DNA from: Selaginella moellendorffii
Lineage: Eukaryota > Streptophyta > Lycopodiopsida > Selaginellales > Selaginellaceae
Direction: 5' to 3'
NCBI RefSeq assembly: GCF_000143415.4
Contig: NW_003314267.1
Coordinates: forward strand, 3,223,407 to 3,287,406
Length of the DNA stretch: 64,000 nt
The notes below the pieces were generated by a model. That model was not told the origin of the DNA and ran no database searches. It saw only the letters and a list, made by a program, of their open reading frames with translations. Positions 1 to 11,271 of this stretch are shown here, piece by piece. The first letter of the stretch is position 1; each line of letters opens with the position of its first letter. A program made the translations under genes and the position numbers.

Positions 1-793
1 TGTCGGTCCGTATTCACTCTAGTCTTGGACTTCCCAGTGGTCAGTTCATCACCCAACACTGGGTCTGGCCTTCCTGGGCCAAACTGGCCTTTCCTGGCCA
101 AACTGGCTCCACTGCAGTCCTCCCCCTACTATACTTTTGGAGCTCACCAAACCCCCCAGAGTCTGGGAGACGAACGCTTTGGGCTTTCACCCTCTCAGGC
201 TCCGGACTCGGACTCGGACTCGGACCCGGACTCGGACTCGAACTTGGACTCGGACTCGGATTCGGATTCGGACTCGGACTCGGGCTCGGGCTCGGGCTCG
301 GTCTTGGCCTCGGCCTCGGTCTCGGTCTCGGTCTCGGTCCCGGTCTCGGTTCCGGTCTCGGTCTCGACTTCGGACTCCATCTCGGACTCCATCTCGGACT
401 CCATCTCGGACTCCATCTCGGGTCCATCTTGGGTCCATCTCGGACTCCATCTCGGACTCCATCTCGGGTCCATCTCGGACTCCATTTCGGACTCCATCTC
501 AGACTCCATCTCGGGTCCATCTCGGACTCCATCTCGGACTCCATCTCGAGTCCATCTCGGACACTCCCACGTGTCATGTGTTGGTCCTTTTGGGTCTCTT
601 TTTGGAGCCTTGCCTTTTGCTCGCTTCGTGCTCGTTCCTCGAGCACTTCGTTGGGAGTTCCACTCCCGCTCTTGACTTTTCAAGTTGGAGCTTTTGGTCC
701 AAACGTGTTACGCTCGTTTGGCTCTCGCTTCGGCCACTACCATGTGGCGCCCTTCCGGCTCCAATTTGGGGCCTAGGGATTTTGTGTCTCACA
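1..793 (-). mobile_element. LARD-like element A, 3' LTR (partial, cut by window start)
   Basis: Left-hand LTR of the outer element. Read on the minus strand, the LTR begins TGTGAGACACAAAATCCC (base 793 downwards), the same start as every other copy in the window, and its far end lies outside. Orientation follows from the primer-binding site beside the opposite LTR. It has a GGNCTC array (201-563), a TATA-like AGTATAGTAGG box (minus strand, near 130-140) and a segment at about 564-727 that the nested copy B lacks. Long open frames across it are products of the hexamer repeat, not genes. Confidence 0.85.
201..563. repeat. GGNCTC hexamer/dodecamer array in LTR of element A
   Basis: Tandem hexamers GGACTC, then GGGCTC, GGCCTC and GGTCTC, passing into 10-12-mers of the type GGACTCCATCTC and GGTCCATCTC. 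The period is a multiple of three with no stop in any phase, so all six frames stay open and give Ser-Asp, Arg-Thr, Gly-Leu, Glu-Ser and similar low-complexity peptides. Equivalent arrays occur in every LTR copy of this family. Confidence 0.95.
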
Positions 794-805
794 ACTCCAC
801 CACCC
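794..805 (-). promoter_or_regulatory. Polypurine tract of element A
   Basis: GGGTGGTGGAGT on the minus strand, directly before the TGTGAGACAC start of the 3' LTR; this is the expected plus-strand primer site for reverse transcription. The same tract precedes the 3' LTR at 7209-7220 (copy B) and, on the plus strand, at 45399-45410 (inverted copy). Confidence 0.7.
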
Positions 806-2263
806 ATAGACGAAGTTCGATGTCCTCATCGAACGGTAAACCCTTTCATAAAGTAACACCCACATGTGTTACCATTTCCATCTTTGGCACCTAGCCAATC
901 TTTGCCTATGGTTTGACATCAAAGGCTCACCATGCCTTTTGCATATCCTCTAAGGAGGGTAGTCTCTCCAACTTAGAGACTGATTGGACCACGTATAGTG
1001 GTTCTCTCCTTTTATTGGTTTCTTTTTCTTTTTTCCTAAACCTCTTAGAGACCCTTCTCTAAGTCAATCCCACTACTCCTTCTCAAGTAGTTTCAATTTT
1101 CATCGCTATAACCTTTGCACTTTGGAACTTTGAATTTTGACTTCTTGGAGTCGATTTCCTAGGTGTCTCCGACACCTTGCCTTGCACCTTTTGTGCAACT
1201 CCACTTCCCATCCTAGGAAGTTCTCTACTCGAGGGCACCATCATCCTCTCTTTTATTTCGTGCCAAAGTTCCAGTTATCATGCTTTGTGCTAGGGCTGTT
1301 CATGGCCCTATCATTTGGTTACCTTACCGCTCCCTCCCTTGGAGCTTCCACTTTTGCCAAATTGGAGCATTTCGGAATCCCTCCTTGGAAACACACTTCC
1401 TTTCCCACAACTCGTTAGCGTCCAACACATTAGTGTTCCTCGCCTAACTTTGTCACTTGGATTCCTTCCAATGGATTCCACGGCCCTATCTTGGCCACTC
1501 ATCTTTTGCTCCTATCCGTTGATTGTTGCACCAAGCAACATCGAATCTCTACCTCCCTCCTTGAGGTATTGTTTCTATTCCATAGCAAAGACTCTTCTTT
1601 GCCAAGTCCGGAAGATGTTCACCCCTAGTACGTCTCTTTAGCATCTTCTGCTATGGGCTCTATCCACGGCCCAACTTCGTGACCCTCCCATGGGTCTTTT
1701 ATAGAGACTACTTTCCTCGGACTCACTATGCCATCGCACGGACATAGTTTAATTCCCTTAGGTGCTCTTCCCACTTGGTTATCACGACCAAGCCACACCA
1801 CCTTAAACAGTTCAATTTCAACATTTTGAACCAGGAACTTCATTCCTTAGCCAACCAAGGACCATGTCCTTATCTGGCCATAAGATCACCTAGTGATCTC
1901 ACCTTGGCACCTTAACAGAGTTGCCAAGAGGTACTTGGTCTTCTAGACCTCCAAGTTGTTGACTATAACCCCGGGGGCATCCCCCACACTTGGCGGTGCA
2001 CCCAAGCTAGCCCTTACAGCCAAGGGTTCATAGCAACTGAGATTAGGTGTCCCCATCTCACTCACCATGACCTTGGTGCCACTTGCACCAAAGCGTTCAA
2101 GTTAGATATGCTGAGCTTTCACATTAAGCAATCTAACCGTGCATCACGACTCCGAGGCATCCCTCGCTTGGCGGTGTGCCCAAACCAGTCTCCCCACTGA
2201 GAGTCCATGACCACCGAAATATGAGTGTCCTCATATTCCAAACCATCACCACGCCCTAGTGAT

Positions 2264-2330
2264 TTGGGACTCGAACCCAAGCACTAGAGGGTCGGGACTC
2301 GAACCCAACCTCCGTATATGCATCTACGGA
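2264..2330 (-). other. Duplicated tRNA T-arm/B-box-like motif
   Basis: On the minus strand GGTTCGAGTCC, a perfect match to the Pol III B-box consensus, occurs twice about 27 bp apart. It is preceded by a TCCGTA/TACGGA hairpin (about 2312-2331). The first copy can fold as a T-arm with a 7-nt TTCGAGT loop. No complete tRNA cloverleaf is seen. The same block recurs in copies B, inverted, C and D. Confidence 0.5.
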
Positions 2331-4841
2331 CGGCATCACACTAGATGCCTGGCGTGACTCCCCACGCCGGTGCACCAACCTATTTTTAAAGCGCGCTACA
2401 GATCACAGCTTAGGAACCTAGTTCCTCCACACTGCCAAGTCCTCTCACTTGACATGTCTGTGATCATGCATGGACTCCTCCATGCTCGGCCCCATGGCCC
2501 ACCCTTTTTGAAGTTATCACCTTCAACTAGGGTCTTTGTTCCCCCGACGTGCCAATCTCACTTGGCAAGTTCTCCGACCATTGTAACATGGTTCCTGCAT
2601 AAGCGTGAAAGTCCTTGACCATCGACTTTCGTTCAAAGCCCTCTCTTTGAACACTCGGGAACTACTTCCCTAACCTTGATAACCTTGCCTCATGGCAAGC
2701 TTCAAGACCACGCTTCTGCTGCGCCACTCTGATTTCGCGCGTTCCATGAACCATTTACACTTGGCCTTTCTAGGTACTATGCTACCTAGAATCGTCTTTG
2801 GGAACCTTGAAGGAACTCTATCCCTCAGCTTGCTAAGGCCTCCCTTTTTGCAAGCCTTCCAAATGCCATATAGTCTAACATGGACAATTCCATATTTTAG
2901 ACTCTCCATGGCATCACGGTTGCTACCGGCAACACCCTTGAGCCCCCACTTGATTTTCCACTCCCAGCTGGTATAACCAACCTTGGTTATGCCCTTTGAT
3001 TCCTACAGTTCGGTTCTATCCCCTTACTTCTTGCTTTTTGGCTTCACACCTTTCCTTTGGTCATTCTCCTCCAGACCGGGAGGATAGCTTTGCACTTTCT
3101 ATCTTGCTTTAGCAAGTATTCTTAGGGATGAACCTACCCAATAGCCTAGGGAGTGGTTCCTCAATCCGGGTATGCTCACCTTATAATCCCACACACTGGG
3201 ATTACATTGTTGCTTATGGGCCTTTACATGCCCATCACTAGCCTTGCCAAAATTCCATTTTTGGCTTTGTCCAACTCGGGTAGACAGTCCTCTCCTGTCT
3301 CCGCAACCTTGGACATTTGGATAGCACCTTCTATCCATCATTCGCTAGGGACTTAGTCCCTTGGGCTTTCTCCATTGCCCTCGCGACATCAAACACCACC
3401 TTCTGGTGTTCTAGAGTGTTCAGGTGTCCCAATGATGGCTTTCTTGACAATGAGTATTTCCTTTTATGACATTGACTTACTATATCGCAACACAAGCAAC
3501 TTATCCCCCGTAAGGGTATATCCAACTTCCTTATGCTATTAAGAAGTCTTGGGTAGCTACCTTCTACCCGTTTAACCAGTTATTTTGCACCTCTTGCTTA
3601 GTTGCCTCATAGTTGTCAAGTCCTACAACTCATTGTTTGGTGCTTTCACACCTCCATCATTATCTGGGTCACCACACTCCAACTGCATGCTCTGCAACTT
3701 AGGCTATGCTATTCCCATTTCCATTGGGATTCCTTTGGCAAGGGGTTCTCATGAACCGACTAACATAGCCTCAAGGTATCACACCTTGGCACATTTGGTG
3801 TCTCCACACCATCGGCTCCACGAGCCTACCTCTATGACATTTCCCCTTCGTGTCTAAGTCTTTGCCAAGACCAACACCGCTCTTTCTCATGCCAACCATC
3901 CGTTAGCACTGCACCATAGAGGTCACACACAACTTTATGTCAAAGTTGTTTTCTTCTGGGAACACCTTTCCCATAACTTTAGCATGGCATATTTTGCCAT
4001 CGATGAGATACCCTCTGTTCTCATCCTTGGATCCTATGATCCCCCCCCCCCCCCCCATCCTTTGTGGGGTACAACACACCTCAGTCCAAATGCTTCCATC
4101 AGTCCTTTTAGGACCATCCGTTGACTCTACTTGAGTCATCCAGCAGTTTTGGACTTGGTTAATCCACAGACCCGTAAGGTCCTACTTGTGAGGCACTAGC
4201 TCACTGGAATACACTTCTTGCATTCCTGTCCTACTCAAAAGGACTATTTTCACAAGTGTTACTCTGACACTTGATTTTGTTCTCTGGGGCCAACCTTTGC
4301 CCCTTATGACTACTTGTCCATGTGATGAGAATACCAACTCATCCACTTAATACACCCCCAACTCCTTGGGTTGTTCCAGCATTTATTAGAGGTAGCCCCG
4401 GCTACCTTTTCAAGGGCTTGAGTCCTCTTCCGTATTTGACCTCCCACGGTCATTACTTCTGGTCTCACGAGCACCAACCTCAACTATATGAGGAAAATCT
4501 TGTGACTCTTTTATTGCTTTGGAGTCTTTATCTTTCCCGTGATCCCAACTGTAGTTGTTTACCACAACTACATTAGCCAGTTTGCTAAGTCAAACGCTCA
4601 TCTGGATCACATCCTCAACTCTTTGAGGAAAACCATATACTGTTCCCAAGATCCCAAAGTCGTTCCATTATTGGCCCTTTTCTATCCACCACCTCGTCTA
4701 CAAGTTCACACATGAACTGTAATGGAGAGCCATGTCTTCCCGACTTGTTACTCCTCAAGGATAGGCCCACTCCTCGGACCTTCCGATGCCAACACTAGTG
4801 TTGATATACTTGAGCACCAATAAAAGTCGGACTAAGGAACA

Positions 4842-4853
4842 GCTCCGATACCA
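4842..4853 (-). promoter_or_regulatory. Primer-binding site of element A
   Basis: Minus strand TGGTATCGGAGC, three bases after the LTR end GCTTACA. It closely matches the plant retrotransposon PBS TGGTATCAGAGC, complementary to the 3' end of initiator Met-tRNA. It fixes the orientation of the family as minus-strand here and makes 4857 onwards the 5' LTR. Confidence 0.85.
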
Positions 4854-4856
4854 AGT

Positions 4857-5670
4857 TGTAAGCGACTAATTTTTCCATTCTACTTTAGTCACTTAACCAC
4901 ACCTCCGACCACTTGGAGGAGTCTCATTCACAACCTCCATAAGTCCCATTCAGGACTTGGGGCTTGCTAGCCCCAAGAATGGCATCCATGCCACTCAACC
5001 TTTGCACTTGGTCCAAGTGCTCCACATGTCCGATCCCATGACCGACACCCAAAGGTACCATTGACATCTCGGCCCGTTACGCTATGGCCATGCCCATTCA
5101 CCTTTGCTGCGCAAATGGTCCAATACCACTTGAATCACCATCCCGTCTCTCCAAGACTGGGCCATCTGTCTACGAGGGGTCATCCTAGATCCACTCCTTA
5201 GCATCCTTAGGATGCCCACAGACCTGGGGAATTGCCTTCCCCAAAGTCCCTTTGTCAGTTCCTACCAAGTCCCTTTCTGCCCCTGGCCGTGTTTGCCAAC
5301 ACTGCCACTGGATCGAGGCCCACAGGCCCGACCACTAAGTCCCACGGTCCTCTGGGACTTCCTCACCACACGACTGTGTCCTTGGTCACTACCCCAGAGG
5401 ACTGCTCCTCTTCCTTTCCACAGTCTGGGCCTTTGGGACGACATTTCGGAACACCGTGGCCTTACGCGAGCCACCTGGGTACTCTCCCCACCTATCGCCT
5501 TTAGGTGCTCTAGCCATGGGCTTAGAGCGAGGTTCTGTTGAGCCACGCCTGGTATCCAAGTAGGTAGTGCCACCCACACTTGGACTGGGAGCATCGGCCA
5601 GTCGATCTCCCGGGGGAACTAGAGCCGGCTCTTGAACACTTCACCAAGCTACCCCGCTTGTCGGTCCGTA
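4857..5670 (-). mobile_element. LARD-like element A, 5' LTR, PBS-proximal part
   Basis: This 814-bp piece ends abruptly at CCGTA (5666-5670), where copy B is inserted. The LTR resumes at CCGTA (12804) and finishes at 13571. The two pieces make one LTR of about 1.58 kb when the target duplication is counted once. Confidence 0.9.
5666..5670. repeat. Target-site duplication CCGTA (left) of nested element B
   Basis: CCGTA directly before the LTR start at 5671; the matching copy is at 12804-12808, directly after the LTR end at 12803. Both lie at the same point of the host LTR sequence. Confidence 0.9.
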
Positions 5671-7208
5671 TGTAAGCGACTAATTTTTCCATTCTACTTT
5701 AGTCACTTAACCACACCTCCGACCACTTGGAGGAGTCTCATTCACAACCTCCATTAGTCCAATTCAGGACTTGGGACTTGCTAGCCCCAAGAATGGCATC
5801 CATGCCACTCAACACTTGCACCTGGTCCAAGTGCTCCACGTGTCCGGTCCTGAGACCGACACTCAAAGGTACCACTGACATCTCGGCCCATTACGCTAAG
5901 GCCATGTCCATTCACCTTTGCTGCACTAGTGGTTCAACACCACTTGCATCACCACCTCGTCTCTCCAAGACTTGGCCATGTGTCCACGAGTGGTCATCCT
6001 AGATCCACTCCTTAGCATCCTTAGGATGCCCACAGACCTGGGGAATTGCCTTCCCCAAAGTCCCTTTGTCAGTTCCTACCAAGTCCCTTTCTGCCCCTGG
6101 CCGTGTTTGCCAACACTGCCACTGGATCGAGGCCCACAGGCCCGACCACTAAGTCCCACGGTCCTCTGGGACTTCCTCACCACACGACTGTGTCCTTGGT
6201 CACTACCCCAGAGGACTGCTCCTCTTCCTTTCCACAGTCTAGGCCTTTGGGACGACATTTCGGAACACCGTGGCCTTACGCGAGCCACCTAGGTACTCTC
6301 CCCACCTATCGCCTTTAGGTGCTCTAGCCATGGGCTTAGAGCAAGGTTCCGTTGAGCCACGCCTGGTATCCAAGTAGGTAGTGCCGCCCACACTTGGACT
6401 GGGAGCATCGGCCAGTCGATCTCCCGGGGGAACTAGAGCCGGCTCTTGAACACTTCACCAAGCTACCCCGCTTGTCGGTCCGTATTCACTCTAGTCTTGG
6501 ACTTCCCAGTGGTCAGTTCATCACCCAACACTGGGTCTGGCCTTCCTGGGCCAAACTGGCCTTTCCTGGCCAAACTGGCTCCACTGCAGTCCTCCCCCTT
6601 ACTATACTTTTGGAGCTCACCAAACCCCCCAGGGTCTGGGAGACGAACGCTTTGGGCTTTCACCCTCTCAGGCTTCGGACTCGGACTCGGACTCAGACTC
6701 GGACTCGGACTCGGACTCGGATTCGGACTCGGACTCGGACTCGGGCTCGGGCTCGGTCTCGGCCTCGGCCTCGGTCTCGGTCTCGGTCCCGATCTCAGTC
6801 TCGGTCTCGGTCTCGGTCCCGGTCTCGGTCCCGGTCTCGGTCTCGACTTCGGACTCCATCTCGGACTCCATCTCGGGTCCATCTCGGGTCCATCTCGGAC
6901 TCCATCTCAGACTCCATCTCGGGTCCATCTCGGACTCCACTTCGGACTCCAACTCGGGTCCATCTCGGGTCCACCTCGGACTCCATCTCGGACTCCATCT
7001 CGGACTCCATCTCGGGTCCATCTCGGACTCCACTTCGGACTCCAACTCGGGTCCATCTCGGGTCCACCTCGGACTCCATCTCGGACTCCATCTCGGGTCC
7101 ATCTCGGACTCCACTTCGGACTCCAACTCGGACTCCATCTCGCTTCGGCCACTACCATGTGGCGCCCTTCCGGCTCCACTTTGGGGCCTAGGGATTTTGT
7201 GTCTCACA
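5671..7208 (-). mobile_element. 3' LTR of element B
   Basis: 1,538 bp, begins TGTAAGCGAC and ends GTCTCACA on the plus strand (reverse of the sense direction). Hexamer array at about 6674-7142. Confidence 0.9.
6674..7142. repeat. GGNCTC hexamer/dodecamer array, 3' LTR of B
   Basis: Same order of variants as at 201-563: GGACTC block, GGGCTC, GGCCTC, GGTCTC, then GGACTCCATCTC/GGTCCATCTC. The distal part has a higher-order repeat containing GGACTCCACTTCGGACTCCAAC. Confidence 0.95.
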
Positions 7209-10200
7209 ACTCCACCACCCATAGACGAAGTTCGATGTCCTCATCGAACGGTAAACCCTTTCATAAGGTAACACCCACACGTGTTACCATTTCCATCCTT
7301 GGCACCTAGCCAATCTTTGTCTATGGTTTGACATCAAAGGCTCACCATGCCTTGTCCATCCTTTAAGGAGCGTAGTCTCTCCAACTTAGAGACTGATTGG
7401 ACCACATGTAATGGTTCTCCCCTTTTATTGGTTTAGTTCTTACTAAACCTCTTAGAGACCCTTCTCTATGTCAATCCCACTACTCCTTCTCGAGTAGTCT
7501 CAATTTCCATCTATATAATGTTTGCACCTTGGAACTTTTACTCTTTTGACTTTTTGGGAGTCAATTTCCTAGGTGTCTCCAACACCTTGCATTGCACAGA
7601 TTGTGCAACTCCACTTCCCTATCCTAGGAAGTTCATTACTTGAGGGCACCATCATCCTCTCTTCTATTTCGTGCCACCTTGGGCACTAAGTTCCATTTAT
7701 CATACTTTGTGCTAGGGCTGTCCATGGCCCTATCATTTGGCTACCTTACCGCTCCCTCACTTGGAGCCTTTACTTCGCCAAATTGGAGCACTTAGGAATC
7801 CGTCCTTGAAAGTCCGCTTCCTTTCCCACAAGCTGTTAGCATCGAACACATTAGTGTTCCTTGGGTAACTTTGCTATTTGGATCCCCTCCATTAAATTCC
7901 ATGGCCCAAACTTTGGCCACTAGTCCTTTGCTCCTATCCGTTGATTGTTGCACCAAGCAACATCGAATCTCTACCTCCCTCCTTGAGGTATTGTTTTGGT
8001 TCCATAGCAAAGACTCTTCTTTGCCAAGTCAGGAGGACGTTCACCCCTAGTACGTCTCTTTAGCATCTTCTGCTATGGGCTCTATCCACGGCTCAACTTC
8101 GTGACCCTCCCATGGGTCTTTTATAGAGACTACTTTCCTCGAACTCACTATGCCATCGCACGGACATAGTTTATTTCCCTTAGGTGCTCTTCCCACTTGG
8201 TTATCACGACCAAGCCACACCACCTTAAACAGTTCAATTTCAACATTTTGAACCAGGAACTTCATTCCTTAGCCAACCAAGGACCTTGTCCTTATCTGGC
8301 CATAAGATCACCTAGTGATCTCACCTTGGCACCTTAACAGAGTTGCCAAGAGGTACTTGGTTTTCTAGACCTCCAAGTTGTTGACTATAACCCCGGGGGC
8401 ATCCCCCACACTTGGCGGTGCACCCAAGCTAGCCCTTACGGCCAAGGGTTCATAGCAACTGAGATTAGGTGTCCCCATCTCACTCACCACGACCTTGGTG
8501 CCACTTGCACCAAAGTGTTCAAGTTAGATATGCTAAGCTTTCACACTAAGCAATCTAACCGTGCATCACGACTCCGAGGCATCCCTCGCTTGGCGGTGTG
8601 CCCAAACCAGTCTCCCCACTGAGAGTCCATGACCACCGAAATATGAGTGTCCTCATATTCCAAACCATCACCACGCCCTAGTGATTTGGGACTCGAACCC
8701 AAGCACTAGAGGGTCGGGACTCGAACCCAACCTCCGTATATGCATCTACGGACGGCATCACACTAGATGCCTGGCGTGACTCCCCACGCCGGTGCACCAA
8801 CCTATTTTTAAAGCGCGCTACAGATCACAGCTTAGGAACCTAGTTCCTCCACACTGCCAAGTCCTCTCACTTGACATGTCTGTGATCATGCATGGACTCC
8901 TCCATGCTCGGCCCCATGGCCCACCCTTTTTGAAGTTATCACCTTCAACTAGGGTATTTGTTCCCCCGACGTGCCAATCTCGCTTGGCAAGTCCTCCGCC
9001 CATTGTAACATGGTTCCTGCATAAGCGTGAAAGTCCTTGACCATCGACTTTCGTTCAAAGCCCTCTCTTTAAACACTCGGGAACTACTTCCCTAACCTTG
9101 ATAACCTTGCCTCATGGCAAGCTTCAAGACCACGCTTCTGCTGCGCCACTCTGATTTCGCGCGTTCCATGAACCATTTACACTTGGCCCTTTTAGGTACT
9201 ACGCTACCTAGAATCGTCTTTGGGAACCTTGAAGGAACTCTGTCCCTCAGCTTGCTAAGGCCTCCCCTTTCGCAAGCTTTATAGTTGCCATATAGTCTAA
9301 CATGGACAATTCCATATTTTAGACTCTCCATGGCATCACGGTTGCTAGCAACAACATCCTCGAGCACCCTCTTGATTCTCCACTCCCAACTTTCATAACC
9401 ACTGTTGGATATGCCCTTTGATTTCTATGGTTCAGTTCCATCCCAACACTACTTGCCTTTGGCTTCACACCTTTCCTTCGGTCATTCTCCTCCAGACCAG
9501 GAGGATAGCTTTGCACTTTCTATCATGCCTTAGCAAGTATTCTTAGGGATGAACCTACCCAATAGCCCAGGGAGTGGTTCCTCAATCCGGGTATGCTCAG
9601 CTTATAATCCCACACACTGGGGTTACATTGTTGCTTATGGGCCTTTACATGCCCATCACTAGCCTTGCCAAAATTCCATTTTTGGCTTTGTCCAACTCGG
9701 GTAGACAGTCCTCTCCTGTCTCCGCAACCTTGGACATTTGGATAGCACCTTCTATCCATCATTCGCTAGGGACTTAGTCCCTTGGGCTTTCTCCATTGCC
9801 CTCGCGACATCAAACACCACCTTCTGGTGTTCTAGAGTGTTCAGGTGTCCCAATGATGGCTTTCTTGACAATGAGTATTTCCTTTTATGACATTGACTTA
9901 CTATATCGCAACATAAGCAACTTATCCCCCGTAAGGGTATATCCGACTTCCCTATACTAGAAGTCTTGGGTAGCTACCTTCTACCCATTTAACCAGTTAT
10001 TTTGCACCTCTTGCTTAGTTGCCTCATAGTTGTCAAGTCCTACAACTCATTGCTTGGTGCTTTCACACCTCCATCACTATCTGGGTCACCACACTCCAAC
10101 TGCATGCTCTGCAGCTTAGGCTATGCCATTCCCATTTCCATTGGGATTCCTTTGGCAAAGGGTTCTCATGAACCCACCAACATAGCCTCAAGGTATCACA

Positions 10201-11271
10201 CCTTGGCACATTTGGTGTCTCCACACCATCGGCTCCACGAGCCTACCTCTATGACATTTCCCTTTGTGTCTAAGTCTTTGCCAAGACCAACACCGCTCTT
10301 TCTCATGCCAACCATCTGTTAGCACTGCCCCATAGAGGTCACACACAACTTTATGTCAAAGTTGTTTTCTTTTGGGAACACCTTTCCCATAACTTTAGCA
10401 TGGCACATTTTGCCATTGATGAGATACTCTCTGTTCTCATCCTTGGATCCTATGATCCCCCCCCATCCTTTGTGGGGTACAACGCACCTCAGTCCAAATG
10501 CTTCATTCAGTCCTTTTTAGGACCATCCCTTGACTCTACTTGAGTCGTCTAGCAGTTTTGGACTTGGTTAATCCACCGACCCGTAAGGTCCTACTTGTGA
10601 GGCACTAGCTCACTGGAATACACATCTTGCATTCCGGTCCTACTCAAAAGGACTATTTTCACAAGTGTTACTCCGATACTTGATTTTGTTCTCTAGGGGC
10701 CAACTTTGCCCCTTAGGACTACTTGTCCATGTGATGAGAATACCAACTCATCCACTTAATACACCCCCAACTCCTTGGGTTGTTCCAGCATTTATTAGAG
10801 GTAGCCCCGGCTACCATTTCAAGGACTTGAGTCCTCTTCCGTATTTGACCTTCCACGGTCATTACCTTTGGTCTCACATTCATGAGCACCAACCTCAACT
10901 ATATGAGGAAAATCTTGTGACTCCTTTATTGCTTTGGAGTCTTTATCTTTCCCGTGATCCCAACTGTAGTTGTTTACCGCAACTACATTAGCCAGTTTGC
11001 TAAGTGAAACGCTCATCTGGATCACATCCTCAACTCTTTGAGGAAAACCATATACTGTTCCCAAGATCCCAAAGTCGTTCCATTATTGGCCCTTTTCTAT
11101 CCACCACCTCGTCTACAAGTTCACACATGAACTGTAATGGAGAGCCATGTCTTCCCGACTTGCTACTCCTCAAGGATAGGCCCACTCCTCGGACCTTCCG
11201 ATGCCAACACTAGTGGTGATATACTTGAGCACCAATAAAAGTCGGACTAAGGAACAGCTTCGATACCAAGT
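7209..11271 (-). mobile_element. Internal region of element B (non-coding)
   Basis: Same nominal length as the internal region of A and collinear with it. The longest sense-strand frame is 9367-9092 (91 codons), a basic peptide also open in other copies (see findings). The duplicated B-box motif lies at about 8687-8735. No pol motifs are seen. Confidence 0.85.
11257..11268 (-). promoter_or_regulatory. Primer-binding site of element B
   Basis: Minus strand TGGTATCGAAGC, three bases from the end of the 5' LTR. It has one change from copy A (TGGTATCGGAGC). Confidence 0.8.

Larger units (their letters stand above)
794..4856 (-). mobile_element. LARD-like element A, internal region (non-coding)
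   Basis: About 4.06 kb between the two LTRs of the outer element. On the minus strand it runs from the PBS (4853-4842) to the polypurine tract GGGTGGTGGAGT (805-794). I find no gag zinc knuckle, protease, RT or integrase motif; minus-strand frames do not exceed about 80 codons. It therefore fits a large retrotransposon derivative that must use proteins of another element. It is closely similar along its whole length to the internal region of copy B. A run of 16 C at 4041-4056 is a copy-specific expansion (B has a shorter run). Confidence 0.85.

Noticed and set aside
2264-2310. Two tRNA genes
   Set aside because: Only T-arm/B-box sequence is present; acceptor, D and anticodon arms cannot be folded.
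4041-4056. Run of 16 C as a functional site
   Set aside because: Homopolymer length varies between copies; probably slippage or assembly uncertainty.
5212-5594. Recurring ~110-codon frames in the LTR body (also 6046-6318, 11573-12009, 41350-41697, 46249-46578, 58334-58752)
   Set aside because: They overlap on both strands, lie within the LTR, and recur only because the LTR is repeated. No protein family motif is present.
4857-5670. Solo or truncated LTR in tandem with the next LTR
   Set aside because: The TSD CCGTA and the continuation at 12804 show it is one LTR split by an insertion.
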